Source of the DNA: Pseudoalteromonas sp. 3D05
Lineage (GTDB): Bacteria; Pseudomonadota; Gammaproteobacteria; Enterobacterales; Alteromonadaceae
Assembly (NCBI RefSeq): GCF_002723455.1
Contig: NZ_PDUS01000003.1
Location: 210,029-245,749 of the forward strand
Direction of reading: 5' to 3'
Length of the DNA: 35,721 nt
Shown one piece after another: positions 9,513 through 18,268 of this stretch. Made by a program: the position numbers and the translations under genes. Under the pieces are notes generated by a model, which saw nothing but the letters and a program-made list of their open reading frames with translations, was not told the origin of the DNA and did no database searches. How positions within the stretch are numbered: position 1 is the first letter of the stretch; every line of letters starts with the position of its first letter.

Positions 9513-9730
9513 GTTACAAAACCATTATTACACTCTATAGAAGATGCTAAAGGATAAAACATATAAATAAAAGCAGGCAACAGGTCCTTGTAACATGTTT
9601 ATTTCAACGAGTCGTAACCTAGTAAGTTTGCACCTGCAAATACCAATAAATATCGAACACCCCATAGCAAAGGGACTATGCCTCTTCTATTCGCTATGCA
9701 AACATAGTAAAATTTTTCCAATTTCTTAAT

Positions 9731-9736
9731 TATAAT
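9731..9736 (+). promoter_or_regulatory. Probable -10 box of nadC
   Basis: A perfect TATAAT sits 11 bases ahead of the nadC ATG, but no good -35 box is seen 17 bases upstream. If used, transcription would start within about 5 bases of the ATG, giving a nearly leaderless mRNA. A second TATAAT (9744-9749) overlaps the start codon. Confidence 0.35.
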
Positions 9737-9738
9737 GA

Positions 9739-10593
<855 letters not shown>

Positions 10594-11071
10594 TTATTCC
10601 AAGTTTAATGAATATAATATTTACCTAAAACGTTGACATTTTAGGCAATTAATCATTAAATACGCCGAAAGGCTTATTTTGTAACAAACTGTTAATTATA
10701 GTTCCCTTTTTATAAAAAAAGGGTGTTATCATAAGCCTTGTGTATGATGGTAAAACAAAAAACCAAAACTAAACAACTAGTGTTGACTGTTTAGCTGTAC
10801 CACTAATTTAATTAAATGCGTACTGAACATTCTTGAATAACTAGGAAAGTTCGTAAAATACCGTTAAATACTTAGGAAGTCACTTCCAAAACAGTGTTTT
10901 AGTGCTAAAGTAAATCTAGTAGCCGACTTTCGATTAGTTTAGGTCTTAAATTAAGTATCAAGGCATTATTTAAAAAAACAGTAAGAAAAGTTGCTTATAC
11001 TCTTTAACGCGCAACCCGCTTAACGTGTAACCAATTTAACTTACATACATACTATCCTTTAGGAGAGGAAC
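10594..11071 (+). other. Long untranslated interval upstream of pilA, rich in palindromes
   Basis: No gene is seen in these 478 bases. There are several inverted repeats: CCTAAAA-N8-TTTTAGG (about 10623-10644), CCCTTTTT-N3-AAAAAAGGG (about 10704), CTAAACA...TGTTTAG (about 10769-10794), GGAAGT-C-ACTTCC (10875-10887) and AAAAC-AGT-GTTTT directly after it. The first two may help end nadC transcripts. The others lie between candidate promoters and pilA and may be regulator sites or leader structure. I found no sigma54 TGGCAC-N5-TTGC motif of the kind that drives pilA in Pseudomonas. Confidence 0.5.
10783..10812 (+). promoter_or_regulatory. Candidate upstream pilA promoter
   Basis: -35 TTGACT (10783-10788), an 18-base spacer and -10 TTTAAT (10807-10812). 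It would give a leader of about 250 bases covering the palindromic region. An alternative -10, TATACT at 10996-11001, lies closer to pilA but lacks a good -35. Confidence 0.35.
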
Positions 11072-11494
11072 ATGGAAAAAATGACACAACAAAGTCAAAA
11101 GGGTTTTACCCTAATTGAATTAATGATTGTAGTAGCAATCATCGGTATTCTTGCTGCAGTAGCATTGCCTGCTTATCAACAATATTCTGACAAAGCAAAG
11201 TATACAGAAGTGGTTATGGCTTCTAATGCAGTAAAAACAGCAGTTGAAGTTTGTGCTCAAATTAAAGGAAGCTTAACTGATTGTAAACAAGGAACTAATA
11301 GCGTACCTTCGGATGTAACAACAGCCCAAGGGAATGTAACATCTGTAAAGTGGACTGCTGCAGACGGTAAAATTACTGTCACGCCAGTTGCTACTGGTGG
11401 GATAGCTGCCACTGACACTTATGTCCTAACCGCTGCCTATGCAAGTGGTAGAGTTACTTGGTCCGACAACTGCAGCACCACACAACTTTGCTAA
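11072..11494 (+). CDS. pilA: Type IVa major pilin
   Basis: This is the structural subunit of type IV pili. The 140-aa prepilin has a short leader ending K-G; the prepilin peptidase cleaves after G11, before F12 ([20 protein letters not shown]). Glu at mature position 5 is present. The hydrophobic helix is followed by PAYQQY. Four cysteines (C61, C71, C134, C140) are seen; the C-terminal pair gives the D-region loop DNCSTTQLC. An AGGAGAGG ribosome site favours the first ATG over the in-frame ATG three codons later. It is followed by a strong hairpin before pilC. Its processing enzyme PilD is encoded nearby. Confidence 0.95.
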   Translation: MEKMTQQSQKGFTLIELMIVVAIIGILAAVALPAYQQYSDKAKYTEVVMASNAVKTAVEVCAQIKGSLTDCKQGTNSVPSDVTTAQGNVTSVKWTAADGKITVTPVATGGIAATDTYVLTAAYASGRVTWSDNCSTTQLC

Positions 11495-11510
11495 TAGAAC
11501 ATAAAATAAA

Positions 11511-11536
11511 AGTGTGTTACCTCGGGGTAACACACT
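11511..11536 (+). terminator. Hairpin terminator or attenuator between pilA and pilC
   Basis: AGTGTGTTACC-TCGG-GGTAACACACT is a perfect 11-bp stem with a 4-base loop, 17 bases after the pilA stop. The following ATCTTAAAA is a poor U-tract, so it may be a partial terminator or an mRNA-stabilising 3' structure that separates abundant pilin mRNA from pilC. Confidence 0.65.
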
Positions 11537-11558
11537 ATCTTAAAAGCGATAAATCCTC

Positions 11559-12776
11559 TTGACCAAGAAAAATAACAATGACACCTTTGAGTGGGTGGGA
11601 GTAAGTGCCCGAGGAAAACGCCTTGAAGGTAAGATGAACGGAGCAAGTATCGCGTTAGTCAAAGCCCAGCTTCGTAAACAAGGCATTACCCCCTCTAAAG
11701 TAAAACGCAAAGCCAAGCCATTATTTGGCACGCGAATGCAAAAAATCACACCAAAAGATGTAGCGTTATTAACACGCCAAATTGCCACCATGCTAATGGC
11801 AGGTGTGCCACTCATTCAAGCTATAGAGATGATTGGTAGCGGCGCAAGTAATAAAAGTGTTGGCAAGCTGATGGAAACCATTGGTGACGAGGTAAAAGCC
11901 GGGGGTACATTATCAAACGCGCTCCGTAAACACCCTCGCTATTTTGATGACTTATATTGTGACTTAGTCGCATCAGGTGAACAATCGGGTGCGCTTGATC
12001 AAATATTTGATCGTGTAGCACTTTATAAAGAAAAGTCAGAAGCGCTGAAGTCAAAAATTAAAAAGGCCATGTTTTACCCCATAGCTGTTTTAGTCGTTGC
12101 ACTTATTGTTACCTCTATCCTACTTATCTTTGTGGTACCACAATTCCAAGATATTTTTAATGGCTTTGGTGCAGAGCTTCCTGCATTTACCTTAATGGTG
12201 ATTGGTATTTCTGAGTTTATGCAAGAATATTGGTGGATAATACTCATTGCGATTGTCGGGTTTGGTTACGCCTATAAAGAAGCGCTACTGAAAAGTAAAA
12301 AACTACGGGATGCCAACGACAGAGCTATTTTAAAACTGCCTGTAATCGGTATGATTTTAAATAAAGCAGCTGTTGCACGTTATGCACGTACTTTATCGAC
12401 CACCTTTGCTGCAGGTGTGCCACTAGTTGATGCGCTAGATTCTGCGGCTGGCGCTTCAGGTAATGCAGTTTACCGCTATGCCATATTAGATATTAAAGCT
12501 GAGGTTAGTTCTGGTAATCAGATGAACTGGGCTATGCGTAATTCAAAAATATTCCCCGATATGGTTATCCAAATGGTCGCCATTGGTGAAGAGTCTGGCT
12601 CGCTGGATGGCATGCTAGCAAAAGTTGCCACTATTTATGAACAAGAGGTTGATGATGCCGTTGATGGTTTATCAAGCTTGCTTGAACCATTAATTATGGC
12701 AGTGCTCGGCGTGCTGGTTGGCGGATTGATCATCGCGATGTACTTACCCATATTCCAGCTTGGTGCTGTTGTATAA
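11559..12776 (+). CDS. pilC: Type IV pilus inner-membrane platform protein
   Basis: PilC is the polytopic platform that couples the PilB/PilT motors to pilus assembly. It has 405 aa, usual for the family, and contains two T2SSF domains (about 70-195 and 270-395). Membrane segments are seen around 165-190, 218-238 and 375-398. The N-terminus DTFEWVGVSARGKRLEG matches the usual PilC start. The only possible start for this N-terminus is TTG at 11559: an in-frame stop lies at 11550-11552 and the next methionine is about 25 codons in. There is no clear ribosome site. pilB, normally between pilA and pilC, is absent here and lies downstream of coaE. Confidence 0.93.
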   Translation: MTKKNNNDTFEWVGVSARGKRLEGKMNGASIALVKAQLRKQGITPSKVKRKAKPLFGTRMQKITPKDVALLTRQIATMLMAGVPLIQAIEMIGSGASNKSVGKLMETIGDEVKAGGTLSNALRKHPRYFDDLYCDLVASGEQSGALDQIFDRVALYKEKSEALKSKIKKAMFYPIAVLVVALIVTSILLIFVVPQFQDIFNGFGAELPAFTLMVIGISEFMQEYWWIILIAIVGFGYAYKEALLKSKKLRDANDRAILKLPVIGMILNKAAVARYARTLSTTFAAGVPLVDALDSAAGASGNAVYRYAILDIKAEVSSGNQMNWAMRNSKIFPDMVIQMVAIGEESGSLDGMLAKVATIYEQEVDDAVDGLSSLLEPLIMAVLGVLVGGLIIAMYLPIFQLGAVV

Positions 12777-12925
12777 TAGCTGTAACGGAAAGGTTCTAGG
12801 TTTTATGGAAGTGATAGGCCCTAGGTGTGCTCATCATAGCCCTTCCCCCAGCTCGTCGCCCGTGGCTTTTACTCAATCACTTCTCTTTGTGAAAATGGTT
12901 TTTAACTCAATTTTTTAGGTATGTA
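12777..12925. repeat. Degenerate dispersed repeat between pilC and pilD
   Basis: This gap holds pieces of the dispersed repeat family: GGTTCTAGG, GATAGGCCCTAGGTG, AGCTCGTCGCCCG and TCACTTCTCTTTGTG. They resemble segments at 7430-8090 and 16275-16560. It interrupts an otherwise tight pil block. Confidence 0.5.
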
Positions 12926-13825
12926 ATGCACGAATTTTTTCTCGACATAATCACTGTAATGCAAAGTCATTTATGGTTTTATTTACTCACTATTGGCCTT
13001 GTTAGTTTATGTGTTGGCAGCTTTTTAAATGTGGTTATTTATCGCATACCAAAAATGATGCAACGTGAGTGGCAAGCAGAGTGCCGCATTTTATTGGCCG
13101 AAGAGCTCAAAACAGCAGAAAAATCGCCTTCAGAAGTGTTTAACCTAGTTAAACCGAATTCAACTTGCCCTAAATGCAAAACAGCGATTAAACCTTGGCA
13201 AAATATTCCTGTTATTAGTTGGCTTTTACTAAAGGGTAAATGTGCCAGCTGTGAAAACCCAATTTCAATTCGCTACCCTATAATTGAAATGCTGACCGCC
13301 CTACTCAGTTTAGTTGTCGCTATAAATTTAGGCGCATCTAATTTAGCCCTACTGTATATCGTGATCACCTGGGTGCTTATTGCCCTTACTTTTATCGATA
13401 TTGATCACATGTTACTACCCGATCAACTCACCCTTCCCTTAGTGTGGCTAGCATTAATCGCCTCTATACTTGGCATAACAACAGTGACACCTGAAGAAGC
13501 CATTATTGGCGCTGCTTGCGGGTACTTAAGCTTGTGGAGTGTATTTTGGCTATTTAAGCTAGTTACTGGCAAAGAAGGTATGGGCTACGGCGATTTTAAG
13601 CTCCTTGCTGTTTTCGGTGCCCTACTTGGTTGGCAGTCATTACTCACCATTATTTTGCTCTCAAGTGTAGTTGGCGCTGTTATTGGTATCATTTTGCTAA
13701 GTATTCAAGGTAAAGACAAAGCCACTCCAATTCCTTTTGGCCCCTATTTAGCAATTGCTGGTTGGGTAACATTATTGTGGGGCGAACACATTCAGCAATA
13801 CTACTTTAATACCTTAGGTTATTGA
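12926..13825 (+). CDS. pilD: Type IV prepilin leader peptidase / N-methyltransferase
   Basis: This inner-membrane aspartic protease cleaves prepilin leaders and N-methylates the new Phe1. In this order it may also serve type II secretion pseudopilins. It has 299 aa. The N-terminal methyltransferase part has GSFLNVVIYRIP and the zinc cysteines C81/C84 and C106/C109. The peptidase part has TFIDIDHMLLPD (Asp158/160) and GMGYGDFKLL (Asp223) with several membrane helices. AGGT 6 bases ahead of the ATG supports the start. coaE begins one base after its stop, so the two are translationally coupled. Confidence 0.96.
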   Translation: MHEFFLDIITVMQSHLWFYLLTIGLVSLCVGSFLNVVIYRIPKMMQREWQAECRILLAEELKTAEKSPSEVFNLVKPNSTCPKCKTAIKPWQNIPVISWLLLKGKCASCENPISIRYPIIEMLTALLSLVVAINLGASNLALLYIVITWVLIALTFIDIDHMLLPDQLTLPLVWLALIASILGITTVTPEEAIIGAACGYLSLWSVFWLFKLVTGKEGMGYGDFKLLAVFGALLGWQSLLTIILLSSVVGAVIGIILLSIQGKDKATPIPFGPYLAIAGWVTLLWGEHIQQYYFNTLGY

Positions 13826-13826
13826 T

Positions 13827-14462
13827 ATGACTCTTTCAGCTGTTGGCAAATGGGTTCTTGGATTAACAGGCGGTATTGGCTCTGGTAAAAGTGCTGTGAG
13901 TGATATGTTTGAACAGTTTAATATAACTGTTGTTGATGCTGACATTGTCGCGCGTGAAGTCGTTGCACCAAAAACGAAAGGGTTAAAAGAAATTAAGGCA
14001 CACTTCGGTGAGCAAGTACTCAACGAGGACGGCTCTTTAAACCGCGCACAATTGCGTCACATTATTTTTGCTGATGAAAGCCAAAAAGCGTGGTTGAATA
14101 ACTTACTACATCCACTCATCAGAGAAAAAATACTCAGTGATTTAAACAGTGCAACCAGTCAATATGTTGTACTGGTCGCACCGCTTTTATTTGAGAATAA
14201 TCTAGATAAATACTGCCAACATACTTTAGTGGTCGATGTACCTGTTGAAATACAAATAAGCAGAACAGTTCGCCGCGATAATGTCAGTGAGCAACAAGCA
14301 AAGAGTATCATTTCAGCACAAATGAAACGCGAAGATAAATTAGCAAAAGCCGATGACGTGCTTGATAATAACCGTGATTTAACACTGGTTGCGAGTGACG
14401 TAGAAACATTACACGCACGGTACTTAATAAAAGCAAACGCATTTAACGCAACCAACAACTAA
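13827..14462 (+). CDS. coaE: Dephospho-CoA kinase
   Basis: This enzyme phosphorylates dephospho-CoA to CoA, the last step of CoA synthesis. It has 211 aa. The P-loop GLTGGIGSGKS is at about 12-22, with DAD (about 38-40), LHPLIR and the VVDVP and RDN motifs following. It is coupled to pilD, as in many gammaproteobacteria. The usual downstream neighbour zapD is missing; pilB follows instead. Confidence 0.96.
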   Translation: MTLSAVGKWVLGLTGGIGSGKSAVSDMFEQFNITVVDADIVAREVVAPKTKGLKEIKAHFGEQVLNEDGSLNRAQLRHIIFADESQKAWLNNLLHPLIREKILSDLNSATSQYVVLVAPLLFENNLDKYCQHTLVVDVPVEIQISRTVRRDNVSEQQAKSIISAQMKREDKLAKADDVLDNNRDLTLVASDVETLHARYLIKANAFNATNN

Positions 14463-14585
14463 TTCGAAATATTCGATAAACTTTACGCTTTTTGTCGCTA
14501 AATTACGCTAAAATGACAAGACAGATGTTTTCCCCTTCTTTTTTCTGATAAATTGCGAATATGAAATGATTTTACTGGGTGCACA

Positions 14586-16265
14586 ATGAACATTAATTCA
14601 CCATTACTTCGAAAATATATCACGTTAGGCCGTGTTGACGCAGAAGACGTTAAACTAAAGCAGCGTGAATTTAACTCTACTGCGGAGCTTATTGCAAAAT
14701 GCAGTGGCATAAGCGGACAAGAGTTAGCCGAGCAATGTATTGATTTTTTTCGTGTTCCGCATTTTGATTTAAAAGATTTTGATGTTGCGCTCATACCCCA
14801 AGATTTGATCAAAGAAAAACTGATCAGGCAACATCATATACTTCCATTGATAAAAAAAGGCCGCAAGTTATATATAGCCGCATCAGATCCAACTGATTAT
14901 GGCGCATTTGAAAACTTCGAATTTAGCACCGGCCTTTCATGCGAAGTGGTTGTTGTAGATTACCGCCAGCTCGATAATAAAATAGAACAACTACTCGATG
15001 CGACGGGCAGCTTGCACCTCAGTGAAGATGAATTTAAAGAATTTGCTGATTTAGATACCGACTCATCTAATGAGCCACAAAAAAATACTGAAGATGACAA
15101 AGACGATGCGCCAATCATTGTCTATATCAATAAAATATTGATGGATGCGATTAAAAAAGGCGCGTCTGATTTGCACTTTGAGCCCTACGAACACAAATAC
15201 CGTGTACGATTTCGTATCGATGGTATTTTGCACGAAATGGCCAGCCCGCCAAACAGCTTAGCCACTCGCTTATCTGCGCGTATTAAAGTTATGTCGCGTT
15301 TAGATATTGCAGAAAAGCGCAAACCACAAGATGGTCGTATCAAACTTAAAATTACTGAACGTAAAAGTATCGACTTTCGTGTCAGCACACTCCCTACTCT
15401 TTGGGGTGAAAAAATAGTAATGCGTATCCTCGATTCATCCAGCGCCATGTTGGGAATCGATGTACTTGGCTATGAACCTGAGCAGAAACAGCTCTACATG
15501 GACGCGCTACAACAACCGCAAGGCATGATTTTAGTTACCGGTCCGACAGGTTCTGGTAAAACGGTATCATTGTATACCGGGCTAAATATTCTTAATCAAC
15601 CTGAGCGTAATATCAGCACAGCAGAGGATCCTGTTGAAATTAATCTCGAAGGCATTAACCAAGTACAGATCAACCCAAAAGCTGATATGACCTTTGCCAA
15701 TGCGTTAAAAGCGTTTCTACGCCAAGATCCCGATGTAGTAATGGTTGGTGAGATCCGTGACCTTGAAACCGCTGAAATATCAATAAAAGCGGCGCAAACA
15801 GGTCACTTAGTTATGTCGACATTGCATACTAATTCAGCTCCCGAAACGCTTACACGTTTATTAAATATGGGTGTGCCTGCCTATAACGTCGCAAGCTCAA
15901 TTAGCTTGATTATTGCCCAGCGATTAGCTCGTCGCCTATGTTCGAAGTGTAAAACACCAGAAACCCTTCCTGCCGAAGAGTTACAACGCCAAGGCTTCAC
16001 ACCGCAGCAAATCAGTGAGCTTACGCTTTTTGCACCAAAAGGGTGTGATAGCTGTACCGAAGGTTACAAAGGCCGTGTAGGTGTTTACGAAGTCATGCAA
16101 ATTACTCCTGAAATAGCACAAATCATTATGCGTGGCGGTAATTCTTTGGAGATTGCAGAAGTCTCATTAAAGTCTGGATTTAATAACTTACGCTTATCAG
16201 GTCTGCGAAAAGCAGCCGCAGGTGTCACATCACTTGCTGAAATAAACCGAGTAACCAGTTTTTAA
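14586..16265 (+). CDS. pilB: Type IV pilus assembly ATPase
   Basis: PilB is the hexameric cytoplasmic ATPase that powers pilus extension. It has 559 aa. An N-terminal T2SSE domain (about 50-150) is followed by the motor domain with Walker A GPTGSGKT (319-326), Asp box (around 345), Walker [13 protein letters not shown] (381-392) and His box ([11 protein letters not shown]). A zinc-binding tetracysteine (C452/C455 and C487/C490) marks PilB rather than PilT. The 123-base gap after coaE has a TAAAAT -10-like box (14509-14514), so it may have its own promoter. The position is unusual: pilB normally lies between pilA and pilC. Confidence 0.95.
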   Translation: MNINSPLLRKYITLGRVDAEDVKLKQREFNSTAELIAKCSGISGQELAEQCIDFFRVPHFDLKDFDVALIPQDLIKEKLIRQHHILPLIKKGRKLYIAASDPTDYGAFENFEFSTGLSCEVVVVDYRQLDNKIEQLLDATGSLHLSEDEFKEFADLDTDSSNEPQKNTEDDKDDAPIIVYINKILMDAIKKGASDLHFEPYEHKYRVRFRIDGILHEMASPPNSLATRLSARIKVMSRLDIAEKRKPQDGRIKLKITERKSIDFRVSTLPTLWGEKIVMRILDSSSAMLGIDVLGYEPEQKQLYMDALQQPQGMILVTGPTGSGKTVSLYTGLNILNQPERNISTAEDPVEINLEGINQVQINPKADMTFANALKAFLRQDPDVVMVGEIRDLETAEISIKAAQTGHLVMSTLHTNSAPETLTRLLNMGVPAYNVASSISLIIAQRLARRLCSKCKTPETLPAEELQRQGFTPQQISELTLFAPKGCDSCTEGYKGRVGVYEVMQITPEIAQIIMRGGNSLEIAEVSLKSGFNNLRLSGLRKAAAGVTSLAEINRVTSF

Positions 16266-16579
16266 ATTAAGCTACTAGGTTAAAGGTGCTAGGGTGATGT
16301 TTAAAAAGCCTAGCGCCTATCTCAAAGTGTTTGTGATTGGCTTTAACCGCGAATGACCGAAAGGTAGGACGTGCTTTAGCGCGTCAATTTTATATAATCG
16401 ATTATCGCCATCAATGACGGCCTAATATGGTGCTAAGTGTAAATCAGCGCTCGTTGCTCATCGCCCCGCCCCCGTAGCCTGCAATTCAAAACATTTACTT
16501 TTATTTATTCCTTATCATTTACACTCATCCACTTATCTTTGTAAAATAAGCTCCAACGCTTTATTCATGAGAATATGTT
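16266..16579. repeat. Repeat-containing gap between pilB and yacG
   Basis: There is no gene in 314 bases. Pieces of the dispersed family (CTACTAGG, GGTGCTAGGG, AAGCCTAGCGCC, CGTTGCTCATCGCC, CACTTATCTTTGT) are present. Also seen are a REP-like hairpin GACGTGC-TTTA-GCGCGTC (16368-16385) and a perfect palindrome ATAATCGATTAT (16394-16405). Confidence 0.5.
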
Positions 16580-16810
16580 ATGCCAACTGTAGTTAACTGC
16601 CCAACCTGTAAAGCTGATGTTGAATGGTCTGAGCAAAGCCCGCATCGTCCGTTCTGTTCAAAGCGCTGTCAGCTAATTGATTTAGGTGAGTGGTCGTTTG
16701 AAAATAATAAAATTTCAGCCCCCATTACGTCAGCCAATGACTTAAGCCAAGATATGATTGAAGATATTGAAGAAATGCTCGCCAAAAACGACGACAGCTT
16801 TTTTAAATAG
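16580..16810 (+). CDS. yacG: DNA gyrase inhibitor YacG, zinc-ribbon protein
   Basis: YacG is a small zinc protein that binds GyrB and inhibits gyrase in E. coli. It has 76 aa. The CPTC (C7, C10) and FCSKRC (C26, C30) pairs form the zinc site, followed by the conserved LIDLGEW. The C-terminal tail is acidic. It sits at the end of the pilD-coaE block as in relatives, but zapD, its usual neighbour, is not present. Confidence 0.93.
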   Translation: MPTVVNCPTCKADVEWSEQSPHRPFCSKRCQLIDLGEWSFENNKISAPITSANDLSQDMIEDIEEMLAKNDDSFFK

Positions 16811-16834
16811 CAACAAATCAGTTAATGCCCAAAA

Positions 16835-16856
16835 AGGCGAAAGTTACCTTTCGCCT
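16835..16856 (-). terminator. Hairpin between yacG and the CpxP-like gene
   Basis: AGGCGAAAG-TTAC-CTTTCGCCT is a perfect 9-bp stem. On the minus strand it is followed by TTTTT, so it is a good terminator for the CpxP-like gene. On the plus strand it may also end yacG transcripts, but the U-tract there is poor. Confidence 0.8.
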
Positions 16857-16880
16857 AATCATCATTGAGCTTAGAACAAT

Positions 16881-17414
16881 TTAACCCTCAGCTTTTTCAT
16901 CCGCATTTTTACCGCCATGCCAGCCCTTACGGTGACCTTTATCTTTCATTTTTTTAGCGAAACGCTTTTTCATTTTAGTGTACTTTTCACGCTGTTCAAC
17001 ATTTAAAATCTGCCATACGGTGTGTTCCATTTTAAGTTTTTGCATAGCAAAAACTTCAACTTTAGCTTTGCGTAAATCTATAATTTCTTGTGCGGCGCTT
17101 TCGTCAAACGTTGCTTTTGCTAACAGCGTTTCCATTTGAGCTTTAAAAGTATCACGCTGCGCTGCGCGCGCGTCTTTGTTACCGCGCATTGCCTTCATTT
17201 GTGCTTTTTGCGCTTCAAATGCGGCTTTTAACTCTTTTTGCTGTTGTTGGGTTAAATCTAGTTTTGCAGCACCACGCTCAGAGAGTAAAAAGCGCGCTTC
17301 TGGCATGCCTTTGCCATGAGGCATACCGCCTTTAGCCATTACAGCGCCTGTACCCAGTGCTGTTGTAGCTAAACCACAAATTAATACTAGTTTAGTGAGT
17401 TTACGTGTGATCAT
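16881..17414 (-). CDS. cpxP: Periplasmic CpxP/Spy-family LTXXQ protein
   Basis: This is a periplasmic helical stress chaperone; in E. coli CpxP also dampens CpxA. From the preferred start it has 177 aa, with a signal peptide ending near AVMA-KG. LTXXQ-type motifs are LDLTQQQ (about residue 52) and ILNVEQREKY (about 135). Both arms are rich in Lys, Gln and Ala, and the tail is basic with His and Gly. Two ATGs lie 6 bases apart; AAGG is 2 bases from the first (17420) but 8 from the second, so 17414 is chosen. It is divergent from cpxR across an array of CpxR-like half-sites. Its place beside cpxRA supports CpxP over Spy, but sequence alone does not settle it. Confidence 0.82.
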   Translation of the reverse strand: MITRKLTKLVLICGLATTALGTGAVMAKGGMPHGKGMPEARFLLSERGAAKLDLTQQQQKELKAAFEAQKAQMKAMRGNKDARAAQRDTFKAQMETLLAKATFDESAAQEIIDLRKAKVEVFAMQKLKMEHTVWQILNVEQREKYTKMKKRFAKKMKDKGHRKGWHGGKNADEKAEG

Positions 17415-17479
17415 AATCATTACCTTTTGGTTGTGAATAGTGTCGCCTTAACAAGTAAGTTAACTATATCAATGGCAAT

Positions 17480-17515
17480 GCAAAGCAACGCAAAGCAATG
17501 TAAAGGTTTTGTAAA
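17480..17515. promoter_or_regulatory. Tandem CpxR box array
   Basis: Four direct half-sites lie at 17480 (GCAAA), 17490 (GCAAA), 17500 (GTAAA) and 17511 (GTAAA), spaced 10, 10 and 11 bases. The last two form GTAAA-N6-GTAAA, close to the E. coli CpxR consensus GTAAA-N5-GTAAA. The array lies between the divergent cpxP-like gene and cpxRA and probably activates one or both. Confidence 0.75.
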
Positions 17516-17537
17516 GGTTCACTTTTACGCATATTAG
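17509..17537 (+). promoter_or_regulatory. Candidate cpxRA promoter
   Basis: -35 TTGTAA (17509-17514), 17-base spacer, -10 TATTAG (17532-17537). The -35 overlaps the last CpxR half-site. An inverted repeat TTTTACGC-N8-GCGTAAAA (17523-17546) spans the -10. Confidence 0.45.
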
Positions 17538-17578
17538 AGCGTAAAATAGCGGTATTGCAGCATGACAAGGTTAGCTAA

Positions 17579-18268
17579 ATGAAACTATTAATGATTGACG
17601 ATGATATAGGGCTATGTGAATTACTTAGCGAATACCTGTGCACACAAGGCTATGAAATTGAGTGTGTTCATGATGGTGAGTTAGGCTTACAAGCCGCTCT
17701 TAAATACGAATATGCGCTAATTTTACTTGATGTCATGCTCCCTAAACTCGATGGCTTTGATGTCCTAAAGCAACTTAGGCAAACAAAGTTAACGCCGGTT
17801 ATCATGCTGACTGCCAAAGGTGAAGATTTTGATCGTATTTTTGGTTTAGAGCTTGGTGCTGATGACTACATTCCAAAACCCTTTAACCACCGAGAATTGC
17901 TAGCTAGAGTAAAAGCAATTACTCGTCGAATAGAACATATTACTAGCTTAAGTAACACGCAAGCCAATAAGCTTAATGTAAACAGCATAACAATCAATCT
18001 GGCCGCTCGTGAAGCCTTCATCGATGAAAGCCTACTTAACCTAACCGGAACCGAATATGAAGTGCTTGCCTTACTTGTTAAAAATGCTGGCGATGTTGTT
18101 AGTAAGGAGCAAATAAGTGAAGAAGTGCTGGGCAGGCGCTTAGCAGCCTTCGATCGCTCAATCGATATGCATGTCAGTAATATTCGCAAAAAAATAGCCG
18201 AGCATAACAGTGCGGAGCGAATTAAAACAATGCGAGGAACCGGTTATGTCTTCATCCAAGGAGAATAA
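17579..18268 (+). CDS. cpxR: CpxR envelope-stress response regulator, OmpR family
   Basis: This DNA-binding response regulator is the partner of CpxA. It has 229 aa. The receiver domain (1-115) has the acidic pocket IDDD, the phospho-acceptor D51 (LLDVMLP), T in LTAKG and K in YIPKPF. The winged-helix output domain (about 130-228) ends with RIKTMRGTGYVF. Neighbours (cpxP-like gene, cpxA, fieF) match the E. coli cpx locus. cpxA starts inside its last 23 bases, so translation is coupled. Confidence 0.94.
   Translation: MKLLMIDDDIGLCELLSEYLCTQGYEIECVHDGELGLQAALKYEYALILLDVMLPKLDGFDVLKQLRQTKLTPVIMLTAKGEDFDRIFGLELGADDYIPKPFNHRELLARVKAITRRIEHITSLSNTQANKLNVNSITINLAAREAFIDESLLNLTGTEYEVLALLVKNAGDVVSKEQISEEVLGRRLAAFDRSIDMHVSNIRKKIAEHNSAERIKTMRGTGYVFIQGE

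Noticed and set aside
18210..18245. Longer GTG start for cpxA
   Set aside because: It would overlap cpxR by 59 bases; the ATG at 18246 has a proper ribosome site and gives the expected N-terminus.
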